Assembly: GCA_963840425.1 (NCBI GenBank)
Contig: CAWIYZ010000007.1
Coordinates: 62,001-126,000 of the forward strand
Direction: 5' to 3'
Source of the DNA: CADEFX01 sp963840425
GTDB taxonomy: Bacteria; Pseudomonadota; Alphaproteobacteria; Rhizobiales; Hyphomicrobiaceae
Length of the DNA: 64,000 nucleotides
The stretch's first letter is position 1; the number at the start of each line of letters is the position of its first letter. The position numbers and the translations under genes were made by a program. The notes beneath the pieces are model-generated. The model was given only the letters and a program-made list of their open reading frames with translations, was not told the origin of the DNA and did no database searches. This document shows, piece by piece, positions 27,951 to 37,852 of this stretch.

Positions 27951-28279
27951 GACGGATTCGATTCGTCATTCCCGCAATGGCGTCGATGGCGCTGATCTCT
28001 GTCGCGGCCGGGGGCTGCAACGAGGAGTACAGCGATCGCTACTTCGGCTACTCCGACAAAGTGACGCTCGGCGCCGGCGACGCTGTCGCAGCCAACATCG
28101 CCGCGCATACCGTCGACGTATGGCCGGATCACGCGCAGCGCACGAAGATCAATCAGGACGGCAAGCGTGCCGCCATCGCTGTGAAGCGCTACGAGACCAA
28201 CACCAGCATCAAGCCGAAAGGGCTGACCAACGGCAACGGCTTGGCGCTGCCTGCGCCGGGAGTTGCGGTTCAGAACTGA
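27947..28279 (+). CDS. small lipoprotein of the cpa operon (CpaD-like position)
   Basis: A 110-residue protein. The signal peptide ends in ISVAAGGC, a lipobox-like site. Then comes a short conserved region VTLGAGDAVAANIAAHTVDVWP and AIAVKRYETNTS. Small lipoproteins of this kind sit between cpaC and cpaE in Bradyrhizobium-type pilus operons, in the place of CpaD. Its start overlaps the cpaC stop by four bases (ATGA). It probably helps the secretin reach the outer membrane; that is inferred from position. Confidence 0.75.
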   Translation: MRRIRFVIPAMASMALISVAAGGCNEEYSDRYFGYSDKVTLGAGDAVAANIAAHTVDVWPDHAQRTKINQDGKRAAIAVKRYETNTSIKPKGLTNGNGLALPAPGVAVQN

Positions 28280-28301
28280 AGTCGGCCGGCAACCGGCCAG
28301 A

Positions 28302-29481
28302 ATGGGGTTCCGATCAAAGATGTTCTCGGCCAGGGTCAAGTTGAAGAAGCCGGTTGCGGATATCGCGCTCGTCAGCCCGAATCGGGAGCTGCAGGAGCGC
28401 CTGCGAGTCGCGTTCAAGGGGGACCAGCGCTACGACTTCTGCGCCATCGACGGCTCCGTCGCGGATCTTGCCGCCGACTTCGATCCCGCATCGGGTCCCT
28501 CGGTCCTGATCGCGGATCTGCACGAGGACCGCGCGGCAGCCCTGGCCGCGCTGGAAGCTGTGCGTCGCGACAATTTCGAAGGCGCCATCGTCACGATCTC
28601 CGACAATCTCGATGAGGAGGCCGTGCGCGGCCTGTTGCGCTGGCGCGTGTCCGATTGGCTGCCCAGCGATGCGAGCACAGCCGATATTGTCGGAGCCTGC
28701 GAGCGAGCGATGCTCTCCCAGGCGCCGCGCTCTGAAAAGAGCAGCCGGGCGTTGTGCGTCGCACTGGTTCCGGCGGCAGGCGGCGCCGGCACGACGACGC
28801 TGGCGATCGAGACAGCGTTTCTTCTGGCGCAGCGCAACCGCAACCACAAATCGACATGCCTGATCGACCTGAATTTTCAATCGGGCGCGCTCGCGGATTA
28901 CCTCGACCTGAAGCCGGGCTTCAAGCTCGAGACCGTGGCGAGCACGCCCGAGCGGCTTGATACGCAGCTGCTGGAAGTCATGCTGTCACGGCACGAGACC
29001 GGCCTTGCCGTGCTGGCCGCGCCGCGAGCGCCAGCCGATTGCGTCGCACCCCGATGCCGGCCTCATCGCACGCGTGCTGAGCGTCGCCTCCGAGCTGTTC
29101 CAGACCATGGTCGTCGATATGCCCCCGACATGGCAGCCATGGACCAATGACGTCCTGGCAGGCATCCGACCGGATTTTGTCGTCACCGAGTTCACGGTGC
29201 CTGCTCTGCGCAAGGCACAGGAGCTGACGACGGTCATGCAGGCGCGGCTGGGCGAAAAGGCCAGGTCGGCGCCATCGTCAACAAATACAGGCAACAGCTT
29301 TTCGGCAACGGGCTGAGGAAGCGAGATGCCGAGGAGATGCTCGGGGCGCGTCTCGCCGGCTTCGTGCCGGAGGACTACGCGACTGGTTCGCGGCGCGATC
29401 AATCGGGGCAAGCCGCTCGGCTCTCTGCGCCGATCCAATCGCATCGATCGATCGCTGGCTGGTATCGTGGCGGCAAGGTAG
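28302..29481 (+). CDS. cpaE: pilus assembly ATPase-like protein CpaE/TadZ, three frameshifts
   Basis: This is a MinD/ParA-type protein with an N-terminal receiver-like domain (IALVSPNRELQERL, ADLHEDR), used for positioning the pilus machine at the pole. The nucleotide-binding region reads PAAGGAGTTTLAIETAFLL, then CLIDLNFQSGALADYLDL. The chain continues in other frames: ASHPDAGLIARVLSVASELF with VVDMPPTW; then VGAIVNKYRQQLFGNGLRK; then RLVRGAINRGKPLGSLRRSN, ending at 29481. Changes lie at about 29030, 29262 and 29383. The full length of about 393 is normal for the family. The start may be 28302 or 28320. Confidence 0.8.
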
Positions 29482-29517
29482 CGCGGACGGGCAGGCGCGG
29501 GGGAGTGAGATCAGGTT

Positions 29518-30931
29518 ATGCGTTTTTCTTTCAGCAAGTCGTCCGGCAACGGCGTCAACGGCGAGACGCCATGCCGCAGGCTGGACGCAACCCACACCCG
29601 CGCCGTAGAGCAAGCGCCGATCAAGTTTCGGACGGCGCCAACGGCGCGCTGCAGAAGCCGGAGCTCGTCGATGCCAAGGTGACGCTGCACCGCAAGCTGA
29701 TCGACGAGCTCAATCTCTCGCAGATCGAGCGGGCATCGCGATCGGAGCTGCGCCAGCAGGTGCACAAGCTCGTCGCCGACTACGTTCTGGCCGAGCGTGT
29801 CCCGCTCAACGCGCGCGAGCTCGGCGAGTTCGTCGACGAGGTCATGGACGAGCTGACGGGCCTCGGCCCCATCGAGCCATTCCTGAAGGATCCCACGGTC
29901 ACCGATATCCTGATCAACACACACGAGCGGATCTACGTCGAGCGCTTCGGCAAGCTGGAGAGGGCGCCCGTACGCTTCAAGGACGAGGCGCACGTCCTGC
30001 GCATCGTCAACAAGATCGTCGGCGCCGTCGGGCGCCGCGTCGATGAATCCCAGCCCATGGTCGATGCGCGGCTGCCCGACGGATCGCGCATCAACGTCGG
30101 CGATCCGGCCGATCGCGGTGGACGGGCCGCTGGTGTCGATCCGCAAGTTCGCATCGCAGGCCTTCGACATGGAGGCCCTGGTCAAGGCGCGGGCGCTGAG
30201 CACGGCGATGGCCCAGGTCCTCGGCGAGGCGGTCAAGGCGCGCCTCTCCATCGTCATTTCCGGCGGCACCGGCAGCGGCAAGACCACATTCCTGAATGCG
30301 CTGTCCCGCAACATCTCGGACAGAGGAGCGCCTGATCACCATCGAGGACGCCGCGGAGCTGCAGCTGCAGCAGCCGCATGTGGGCCGCCTGGAGACGCGA
30401 CCGCCCAGCATCGAGGGCCGCGGCGAGATCAGGCAGCGCGAGCTCGTCAAGAACGCGCTGCGCATGCGGCCGGACCGCATCATCGTCGGCGAGGTTCGCG
30501 GCGAGGAAGCCTTCGACATGCTGCAGGCGATGACGACCGGCCACGAGGGATCGATGACGACGATCCACGCCAACAGCCCGCGCGATTCGATTGCGCGGCT
30601 GGAGCAGATGGTGGGGATGGCCGGCTTCGCCATGAGCGAGGGCAGTGTCAGCGTCCCATATCGCCTCGGCGATCAGGATCATCGTCCAGTTGCAACGGTT
30701 TCCTGACGGACAAGCGGCGCGTCGTCAACATCAGCGAGGTCACCGGCATCGAAGGGGCGGTCGTGCAGATGCAGGAGCTGTTCCGGTTCGTGCGTGCGGC
30801 GCCCGGACGCAACGGCGCCATAGAGGGCGAGTTCCGGGCCACGGGACTGAGGCCGGCATGTTCTCGAGGCGCTGGTGGCCAACGGCGCCCAAATTTCAGA
30901 GCGCGCGTTTCATCCGGGCTGGCCGCAATGA
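29518..30931 (+). CDS. cpaF: pilus assembly secretion ATPase CpaF/TadA, about six frameshifts
   Basis: This is the hexameric motor ATPase of the Flp pilus. The N-terminal helical domain reads KVTLHRKLIDELNLSQIE and LGPIEPFLKDPTVTDILIN. Walker A is ISGGTGSGKTTFLNAL. The Walker B region reads DRIIVGEVRGEEAFDMLQAM, followed by MTTIHANSPRDSIARLE. The C-terminus EALVANGAQISERAFHPGWPQ ends at 30931. These pieces occur in order but in changing frames (about 29620, 30095, 30325, 30650, 30695 and 30850). The span fits about 471 residues, the normal size. The stop overlaps the tadB start (ATGA). I think the breaks are assembly errors. Confidence 0.82.
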
Positions 30932-31920
30932 TCGGCTTGCACCTGCCAGAGCTGGATCTCGGCGGCACGACCGGATACGTGCTGCTGATCTCCATGTTCT
31001 GCCTGTTTTTCCTCACGTTCGAGGCGATTTTCCTGTCGTTTGCCAAGCGCTCGGCCGCGCGCAGCGACGTGAGCCGGCGCATGCTCGCGGCCAGCCGCCA
31101 GACGGACGGACAGGCGTCGCTCATCAAGACGCGGCGGCGGCGCAGTCTCACGCCCGATGGCGGCTATGCCATGCAGATGATCTGGCTGAACCGCCTCATC
31201 GTGCAGTCAGGCGTGCATTGGGGTATCGCCGCGCTGCCGCTGGGCGCAATTGCGAGCGGAGCGGCCCTGTTCGCACCGCTGATGCTGGCAACGGGAAGCG
31301 TTCCGGCCGCGGCAGTCGTCGGCCTCGCCGGCGGGCTCTGCTTACCGGTCCTCGTGCTTGTCGTTCTGCGCAACCGCCGCCGCAACAAGTTCGAGGAGCA
31401 GCTTCCCGAAGCGATCGATGTGCTCGTGCGCAGCCTGCGGGCCGGCCATCCGGTGGCGTCTGCCATCCGGCTGGTCGTGCGCGAGTTGCCCGATCCCATT
31501 GGGGCGGAGTTCGCGATCGCCTCCGACGAGATGACCTACGGCCTCGACCTGGAGCGGGCGCTCATGAATGTCAGCACACGCGTCGGCCAGGCGGACCTCG
31601 CGCTGCTGGTGGTGGCGGTCGGCATTCAGACGAAGACCGGCGGCAATCTCGCCGAGCTTCTGACGGGCATTGCAAAAGTGATCCGCGAGCGGTCCAAGAT
31701 GCGGCTGAAGGCGCGTGCCTTGTCGGCGGAAGGGCGTTTCTCGGCGCTGATGCTGACACTCCTGCCCTTTATCGTGTTCGGACTGCTCAACCTGATCGCC
31801 CCGCACTTCTACGGCGAGGTTTGGCAGGTCCCTCTCGTCAAGCCGATCCTGATTGCAGCCGCCATTTGGATGGCTCTCGGCGATTTCCTCATGTACCGCA
31901 TGGTGAAGATCGACGTGTGA
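30928..31920 (+). CDS. tadB: Flp pilus inner-membrane platform protein TadB
   Basis: A 330-residue protein of the T2SSF/GspF family. It has an N-terminal helix (about 15-35), a second membrane pair around residues 100-155, then the cytoplasmic F domain with NKFEEQLPEAIDVLVRSLRAGHPVASAI and GGNLAELLTGIAKVIRER. It ends with two helices and MYRMVKIDV. The start ATG at 30928 overlaps the cpaF stop. Unlike cpaF it has no frameshift. Confidence 0.93.
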   Translation: MIGLHLPELDLGGTTGYVLLISMFCLFFLTFEAIFLSFAKRSAARSDVSRRMLAASRQTDGQASLIKTRRRRSLTPDGGYAMQMIWLNRLIVQSGVHWGIAALPLGAIASGAALFAPLMLATGSVPAAAVVGLAGGLCLPVLVLVVLRNRRRNKFEEQLPEAIDVLVRSLRAGHPVASAIRLVVRELPDPIGAEFAIASDEMTYGLDLERALMNVSTRVGQADLALLVVAVGIQTKTGGNLAELLTGIAKVIRERSKMRLKARALSAEGRFSALMLTLLPFIVFGLLNLIAPHFYGEVWQVPLVKPILIAAAIWMALGDFLMYRMVKIDV

Positions 31921-32900
31921 TGCAGATATTCGCTGCACATCTGAGCTCTCTCGGCGGGTTCATGGAGGCGAACCGGGTGCCGCTGATCGTGGCGTCGATG
32001 TTCGGTTTCGTATTCCTCGCCCTGCTGACGATCATGCAGGCCGCGCAAGCCCGGCAAGCCATCCGCCGACGCGCCATCGCCTTCAATCCGGCATCGGGTC
32101 GGCAGTTGCAAGCTGACGCCGGTGTTGCGGCTTCCACCGCCGATGCTGCGAGCGAGCTGCTGTTCTCGGTCGAGAAGGGCCTGTCCGCAACGAGCGAGGC
32201 GGGAGTTTCAAAGATCCGTGGGGAGCTCATCCGCGCTGGCTATTTCGGCAAGGACGCAATTTTCTGGTACTACGCCGCCCGCTTCGTCATGGGCGGATTG
32301 CAGGCCCTGGCGAGCTTCGTGCTCATTCAGCGGTTTGCTCCTGAAACCTCGGCGGTCGGCGTTCTGGCTTGGACGGCGGCAGCGGCGTGCTCGGGCATGA
32401 TGCTGCCGAGCTTCATCCTGAGCCGCCGGCAGAAGGCCATGGTGCAGCAGTGCCGCAACGGCTTTCCCAACTTTCTCGATCTGCTCGTGGTCTGCTCGGA
32501 GGCCGGTCTGACGCCGCGCGCGGGCATCGAGAGGGTGAGCCGCGAGCTGACCCTGACGCATCCGTTCCTGGGCGCCAACCTGTTCCTGATGTGTCTGGAG
32601 TTGCGGGCCGGCCGGCCGCTGCCAGAGGCAGTGGAGAGTTTGGGCAAGCGCGTGCGCATCGATGAGATCCGCAGCCTCGGGTCTCTGCTGCAGCAGACGG
32701 AGGAGCTCGGCACCAACCTCTCCTCGGCGCTGCGCGTCTACAGTGACGAGATGCGGACGCGACGCCTGCTGCGGGCCGAGGAGCGGGCGCATGCCCTGCC
32801 GGTCAAGCTCGTGCTGCCTCTGGCACTGTTTGTCTTTCCCGTGATGCTGATCGTGGCGTTGCTGCCGTTGTTCGTGCGGATTCACAAGGCGTTCTTCTAG
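31920..32900 (+). CDS. tadC: Flp pilus inner-membrane platform protein TadC
   Basis: A 326-residue T2SSF-family protein, partner of TadB. Features are an N-terminal helix, GELIRAGYFGKDAIFWYYAAR, then the F domain with NGFPNFLDLLVVCSEAGLTPRAGIERV and LLQQTEELGTNLSSALRVYSDE, and a final helix pair. Its ATG overlaps the tadB stop by one base (TGATG), showing tight coupling. Confidence 0.93.
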   Translation: MQIFAAHLSSLGGFMEANRVPLIVASMFGFVFLALLTIMQAAQARQAIRRRAIAFNPASGRQLQADAGVAASTADAASELLFSVEKGLSATSEAGVSKIRGELIRAGYFGKDAIFWYYAARFVMGGLQALASFVLIQRFAPETSAVGVLAWTAAAACSGMMLPSFILSRRQKAMVQQCRNGFPNFLDLLVVCSEAGLTPRAGIERVSRELTLTHPFLGANLFLMCLELRAGRPLPEAVESLGKRVRIDEIRSLGSLLQQTEELGTNLSSALRVYSDEMRTRRLLRAEERAHALPVKLVLPLALFVFPVMLIVALLPLFVRIHKAFF

Positions 32901-32931
32901 TGTGGGACCATAAAGAGCAATAGAGACGAGT

Positions 32932-33456
32932 GTGGGGAATATCATGTACCGCGTAGTCAACCGATCCAATGCGCTTGCATCTGCCGTGGTGGGACTGTCC
33001 GTGCTCCTGAGCGCGTGCAGCGGCAACCCCGGCGACCTGGAGCTGATGGCGGCGGCCGAGCCTCCGCTCTTTGGCTCGCTGCCGTCGGAGCGGGCTCTGT
33101 CCAAAGGCAAGCGCTACTATCGCGACGGCGACTACGGCTTGGCCGAGCAGTCGTTCCGCCTCGCCATCGAGGAAGACCGCAACAACAGCGAAGCCTGGCT
33201 CGGACTTGCGGCCTCCTATGACCGCCTGCGCCGCTTCGACCAGGCCGACCGTGCCTACAAGGTGTTGTTCAAGATGGTCGGGCAGACGCCGACGGTGCTG
33301 AACAATCGCGGCTATCACTACATTCTGCGCGGCGACTATGCCTCGGCGCGCCAGACCTTGGCGGCTGCGCAGGCCGCGGATCCCGGCAATCCGTTCATCC
33401 GCAACAACCTGTCGCTGCTGGATTGGGAAAGTACGGCGAAACCGGCCAAGCTCTGA
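32932..33456 (+). CDS. tadD: TadD-like TPR lipoprotein
   Basis: A protein of about 170 residues with a signal peptide ending in the lipobox LLSAC and then tetratricopeptide repeats (KRYYRDGDYGLAEQSFRLAIEED, AWLGLAASYDRLRRFDQADRAYK, RGDYASARQTLAAAQAADPGNP). TadD is the pilotin-like lipoprotein needed for secretin assembly in Tad systems. The start may be the GTG at 32932 or the ATG at 32944. It closes the plus-strand tad operon and converges with an ABC permease gene, with only two bases between the stops. Confidence 0.88.
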   Translation: MGNIMYRVVNRSNALASAVVGLSVLLSACSGNPGDLELMAAAEPPLFGSLPSERALSKGKRYYRDGDYGLAEQSFRLAIEEDRNNSEAWLGLAASYDRLRRFDQADRAYKVLFKMVGQTPTVLNNRGYHYILRGDYASARQTLAAAQAADPGNPFIRNNLSLLDWESTAKPAKL

Positions 33457-33458
33457 GG

Positions 33459-35216
33459 TCAGCGGGCGATCAGGCGCCAAGGCAGCACGTCGGCCGGCAA
33501 CTGCGACGACAGCCTGTCGAGGAGGAGCATCAAGGCGACAACGAGCAGAGTGGCGCAAACGCCGATCGCGGCTGCTTCGCTGGCGAGGCCCGCGTCCTCG
33601 AGGCTCATCAGTGCAACGCCCAGAATTCTCGGTCGCGGCCGACCAGAGCAGCGCCGACACCGTCAGCTCGTTGAAGGCGAGCAGAAAGACCATGACACTG
33701 CCCGCTGCCGCCGGTGCGAGCAGCCGCGGGAGAACGACGTAGCGCAACCGGTCTACGAGACGGGCGCCGAAAACCGCGGCCGCTTCCTCCTGATCGCGCG
33801 CAATGCCGGTCATGGCAGCAAGCGTCGGCTTCAGCGCCAGCGGAAGGAAGCGTGCCACATACGCGAACAGTATGATCCACGGTGTGGCGTACAGGCTCAC
33901 TCCGATAATCGGCAGCGGCCGCAGAAACAGCAGTATGCATGCGATCGCGAGCACGATGCCCGGCATCGCGAATGGCATTTCAATCAGCACCATGAGGGGA
34001 CCGCGTTGCCGTGCGAGACGACGGTCCAGGGCATAGGCGATGGGGATGGCCGCCAAGGCCAGCACGAGAGCGGCGGTGCCAGCCAGGAACAGCGAATTGC
34101 GGAAGGCTCTCAGCGTCACGTCCTGGCGCACCAAGACCTCGTAGAACCGCCCGACGGTGAACGTGTCGAGCGACAATTGCACGCCATAGGTGGGCACGAC
34201 CGATGTCGCGATCAGGGAAACGAGCGGCAGCACGATTGACAGCCCGATGAGCAGCCAAACGGCGGTCGTTACGGGCCATCGCCAAACGCCGAGCTTCCAG
34301 AATGCAGGCATCCGATCCTCGGCTTCCAGACGGGGGCCATTGAGAGGAATTGCGAATGCAGCCGCCACGACGCCGGCTCCGCTCACCATTGCAACCAGAA
34401 GCGAGATGGCGGCGGCATTGGTGATGAGGGCCGGCCCGAAGCTTGCGATTTGCTGGAACACGAGGGTCGGCAAGGTCGCGTATCCGACCGGCATGCCGAG
34501 CAAAGCCGGGATGCCGAAATTGCCGACGCCGGAGACGAAAGCAAGAGCAGCGGCCGCCACGAGGTAGGGCCGCACGAGCGGCAGCACGATGCGCCGGAGC
34601 GACCGTAGCCGGCGTTGCGACCGTGAGGCGGCAGCCTCGACAGGCTCACGCGGGAACGGCGGCAAAGCCCGGCGCCAGCGTGATGAGCGACGATCGGCGC
34701 ATGCTGCAGTCGCCATAGAGCGAGGATGATGCCGCTGGCGGCCGAGCATCGGATTGGGCGTTCCGGGCGGCGGCGCCAAGCCGAACATGCGCGAGCAAGC
34801 GTGCTGGACGCCGGCCGAACAGATGCAGCCATGACAGCGCCGTGACCTGCGGCGCGATCATCAGCGGCAACAGCAGACAGGAAGCCGAGAGCCTTACGCC
34901 CGGCAGGTCGGTCATGGTGACGGCGACGGCGAAAGGGACCGCCGACCGACAGCGCGAGCACGGCGCCGAAGCAAAGCCGACACGAGCGGTGTTCACCATG
35001 GCCTGCCGCACCTCAGGCGGCAGGCTTGACGAGGCGTTCGGCGAAGGCAGCGAAGATCGACTTCGCCCCCGGCGCGACGGCAGCGAGGATGAGCCGCGAC
35101 CATCGGCAGCAGGCTGAGCAGGGCGATCACCAGCAGCACCGCAGCGCAGATGCGCGAGACCCGGCGCGGCCCACGCCCGGGCGATCCGCCTCGCGGCTGC
35201 CGGCACGGATCGACAC
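33459..35216 (-). CDS. two-domain ABC permease, Fbp/ThiP type (iron(III)-like), several frameshifts
   Basis: This is an inner-membrane permease with two BPD_transp_1 domains in one chain. The second domain is open in one frame from about 34600 to 33610, with the EAA-like loop DQEEAAAVFGARLVDRLRYVVLPRL. The first domain is scattered over frames: MTDLPGVRL, LLPLMIAPQVTALSWLHLFG, RIVLPLVRPYLVAAAALAFVSGVGNFGIP. The true C-terminus DRLSSQLPADVLPWRLIAR ends at 33459. The start is uncertain; a GTG at 35216 is used. The span of about 586 codons fits the family. No ATPase gene lies next to it. Confidence 0.7.
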
Positions 35217-35263
35217 GCCGGCCCTGGGACGCCCGGTATCTCTGGCGTCGAACTTGCGTGCGC

Positions 35264-36261
35264 CTACTGGCCGATGATCTGCGCCGAACTTTTCCTTGTT
35301 GGCGGCTCGTTGGCGAGCGCCTTGGCGGCATCGAAGGACATGCACCTTGATGCATCGCGCGCTCGGGATAGCCGGCCGGCAGGCGACATCCGGGACGCGG
35401 CGGGATGTAGCCCTGCTCCAGCGGCGAGCTTCCTGTCCGTCCTTCGACAAGCAGGAAATCGACGAACGCCTTGGCGGCTTCGGGGTTCTTGGTGGACTTC
35501 AGGATCGCGACCGGCTCGGAGACGCCGATACGCCTTCCTCGGGAAACACGAACTCGACCGGCGCGCCCTTCGCCTTCTCGCGGATCGGCATGAAGTCGAC
35601 GATCATGCCGTAGAGCTTCTCGCCGCCGGCCACGCTTTTCAGCACGTCGCCATTGCCGCCGGCCGATTGTGCGCCGTTGGCTTTCAGCTGCTCGTAATAG
35701 CTCCAGCCACCCGGCGAGTTTGCCGGTCAGCGTCGCCGCGTGGATCATGCGCCGCGCCCGAGGTCAGCGGGCTCGGCATCGCGACCTGCCCCTTGGCTCC
35801 GGGCTGGTGAGATCGATCCAGGACGTGGGCTTGAAGGGTGCCTGGTGTTGTAGACGATGCCGGTGGTGATCAGCTTGGTGGCGAACCAGGTCTTGTCCTT
35901 GTCGTGCAGACCGGCAGGATAGGCCGAGACATCGGCCTGCCGCATAGGCCAGCAGCCGGCCCTCGTTCTTCAGGCTCTCCATCGTCACGCTGTCGGCGAT
36001 CAGCAGCACGTCGGCCTGCGGCTGCCCGGCGTCGATCTCGGCGCTGCAGCTTGGCCAGGATCGCGCGGCGTGCCGTCGCGCACGAACGAGATGTCGACGT
36101 TCGGATGTCTTCGCCTTGAAGGCGTCGATGGTCTGCTGGGCGTCGGTGTTGGGCTGGCTCGTATAGAGGACCAGCTTGCCGCTCTGGGCGAGGGCCGGCA
36201 TGGCGAGCCCGAAAAGAAAGGCGGCGGCAGCCAGCATCATGCTGCCAATGGTGCGGGTCAT
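35264..36261 (-). CDS. ABC transporter periplasmic binding protein, iron(III)/FutA-like, several frameshifts
   Basis: The signal peptide MTRTIGSMMLAAAAFLFGLA..ALAQSGKLVLYTSQPN begins at 36261. Downstream pieces in changing frames are AEIDAGQPQADVLLIADSVTMESLKNEGRL, DKTWFATKLITTGIVYNT, KNPEAAKAFVDFLLVEG and a tail ending AQIIGQ at 35264. These are the order and motifs of family-1 extracellular binding proteins for Fe3+ (LVLYTSQP, ADVL, YNT). About 332 residues in total. It precedes the permease gene and both are damaged in the same stretch of DNA. Confidence 0.72.
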
Positions 36262-36494
36262 CGACTGGTCCCCCGGAGATACCTGCGGCGACGCTGCCCT
36301 ACGCCAGCTTTGTGACAGCAATGTTTCAGTTCGGGCTTTGCGAGATGGGTGGGTGGTAGTGTGCCTCGGTGCTCTGTATCTCATGCGCCGTTGTATTTGT
36401 CGTCCAATTCCTCCGCCAGGTTCCCTCGCAGCTCCCGGCGCCGAGGCAGCATCTCCGGCGTGAAGCTCAACGCCGTGCGTCTCGTCTGCAGCTC

Positions 36495-37156
36495 TCAACA
36501 CATCATTTCCGGGACTTTGTCGGGCATTGCAAGATCGGCCTCGGTAGCACGGACAACCTCCGCAACGGATACGCCGTGGCGCGTCTCGAGGAGGGTTGCG
36601 CGCCCATTCGGCAAATCCAATCACCGCCATCTCCGTCACGACAAGGTCGACAGGCCGGACCGACGTCAGGGGGAGCGAGCATGTCTTGACGATCTTCGGC
36701 TTGCCCTTGGCGGTGTGCTGCATCGCCACGATCACACGCTTGGCACCGGTGACCAGGTCCATCGCTCCGCCCATGCCCGGCACCATCTTGCCCGGGATCA
36801 TCCAGTTGGCGAGGCGACCCTGCGCATCGACCTGGAGGCCGCCGAGCACGGTCATGTCGAGATGACCGCCGCGGATCAGGCCAAAGGACATGGCGCTGTC
36901 GAACGTGCAGGCACCAGGCAGTGCGCTGACCGGCTGTCCGCCTGCGTCGGTGAGCGTCGGGTGCGCCATGCCTTCCTCGGGAATCGGTCCGGTGCCGATC
37001 AGGCCATTCTCCGACTGGAAGAATACACTGACATCCTTCGGAACGTAGTTTGCCACCAGCGTCGGGATGCCGATGCCGAGATTGACGAGCATTCCCGGAG
37101 CGCAGCTCGCGCGCGATGCGTCTGGCGATGACGGTCTGTGGCGTCCATTGCTTCAC
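36495..37156 (-). CDS. scoB: 3-oxoacid CoA-transferase subunit B, two frameshifts
   Basis: This is the beta subunit that moves CoA between succinyl- or acetyl-CoA and a 3-oxoacid. It reads MKQWTPQTVIARRIARELRSG from 37156, shifts frame at about 37095, then MLVNLGIGIPTLVANYVPKD and FFQSENGLIGTGP, which includes the catalytic Glu motif (SENG). VTEMAVIGF follows, and after a second shift ATLLETRHGVSVAEVV ends in MMC at 36495. The total of about 220 residues is normal. Its start overlaps the end of scoA by four bases. Confidence 0.85.
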
Positions 37157-37800
37157 CTGTTGGCGACGAGATAGTCGACGAGCGCGGCGGGCGTCACCAC
37201 GTGGTCGGGCGCAATCACGCCGACCGGCACGATGTGGTCGGCTGTTGCGATGACGGTGTCTGCCGCCATCGCGATCACCGGATTGAAATTGCGTGCAGTG
37301 AGCGCGTAGGACAGGTTGCCGGTGTAGTCGGCAAGGAACGCGTGCACGAGCGCGAAGTCGGACCGCAGCGCGGTCTCGAGGAGGTAGCTCTTTCCGTCCA
37401 TCTCGATCGTGCGCTTCCCCTCCTCGACGACGGTGCCGACGCCGGTCGGCGTGAGGACACCGCCGAGCCCGACGCCGCCGGCCCGGATACGCTCGATCAG
37501 CGTGCCCTGCGGTACCAGATCGACCGCCATCTTCCCGGCGATCATCTGCTGTTGGGTCTCGGGGTTGAGGCCGATGTGGCTCGCAATCGTCTTGCCGACC
37601 AGACCCGCGCCGACGAGCTTGCCGATGCCCTTTCCGGGCACTGCCGTGTCGTTGGCTATGACGACCAGATTGCGCTTGCCCTGGCGCACGAGCTCGTCGA
37701 TGAGGCGTTCTGGCGTTCCTACCCCCATGAAGCCGCCGATCATGAGGCTTGCGCCATCCGGGATCATGGCGACGGCATCTTCGACCGTGATGGTTTTCAT
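37153..37800 (-). CDS. scoA: 3-oxoacid CoA-transferase subunit A
   Basis: The 215-residue alpha subunit. It has the CoA-binding signature MIGGFMGVGTPERLIDEL near the N-terminus and PVGVIAPDHVVTPAALVDYLV at the end. The chain is intact. With scoB it forms an enzyme that activates acetoacetate or a related acid, and the neighbouring 3-hydroxybutyrate dehydrogenase points to ketone-body use. Confidence 0.92.
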   Translation of the reverse strand: MKTITVEDAVAMIPDGASLMIGGFMGVGTPERLIDELVRQGKRNLVVIANDTAVPGKGIGKLVGAGLVGKTIASHIGLNPETQQQMIAGKMAVDLVPQGTLIERIRAGGVGLGGVLTPTGVGTVVEEGKRTIEMDGKSYLLETALRSDFALVHAFLADYTGNLSYALTARNFNPVIAMAADTVIATADHIVPVGVIAPDHVVTPAALVDYLVANR

Positions 37801-37852
37801 GGTTCGAGAAGCCGCTTCTCCATACCTTGCTCGCCTGTCAGATTGGGCGAGG

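Noticed and set aside
26457..28417. Long minus-strand open frames opposite cpaC
   Set aside because: They are antisense shadows of the secretin gene, rich in Arg, His and Ser without any family signature.
29518..30931. cpaF as a genuine pseudogene
   Set aside because: Six breaks in one gene would normally go with lost motifs, yet Walker A, Walker B and the C-terminus are perfect and neighbouring tad genes are intact, so errors are more likely.
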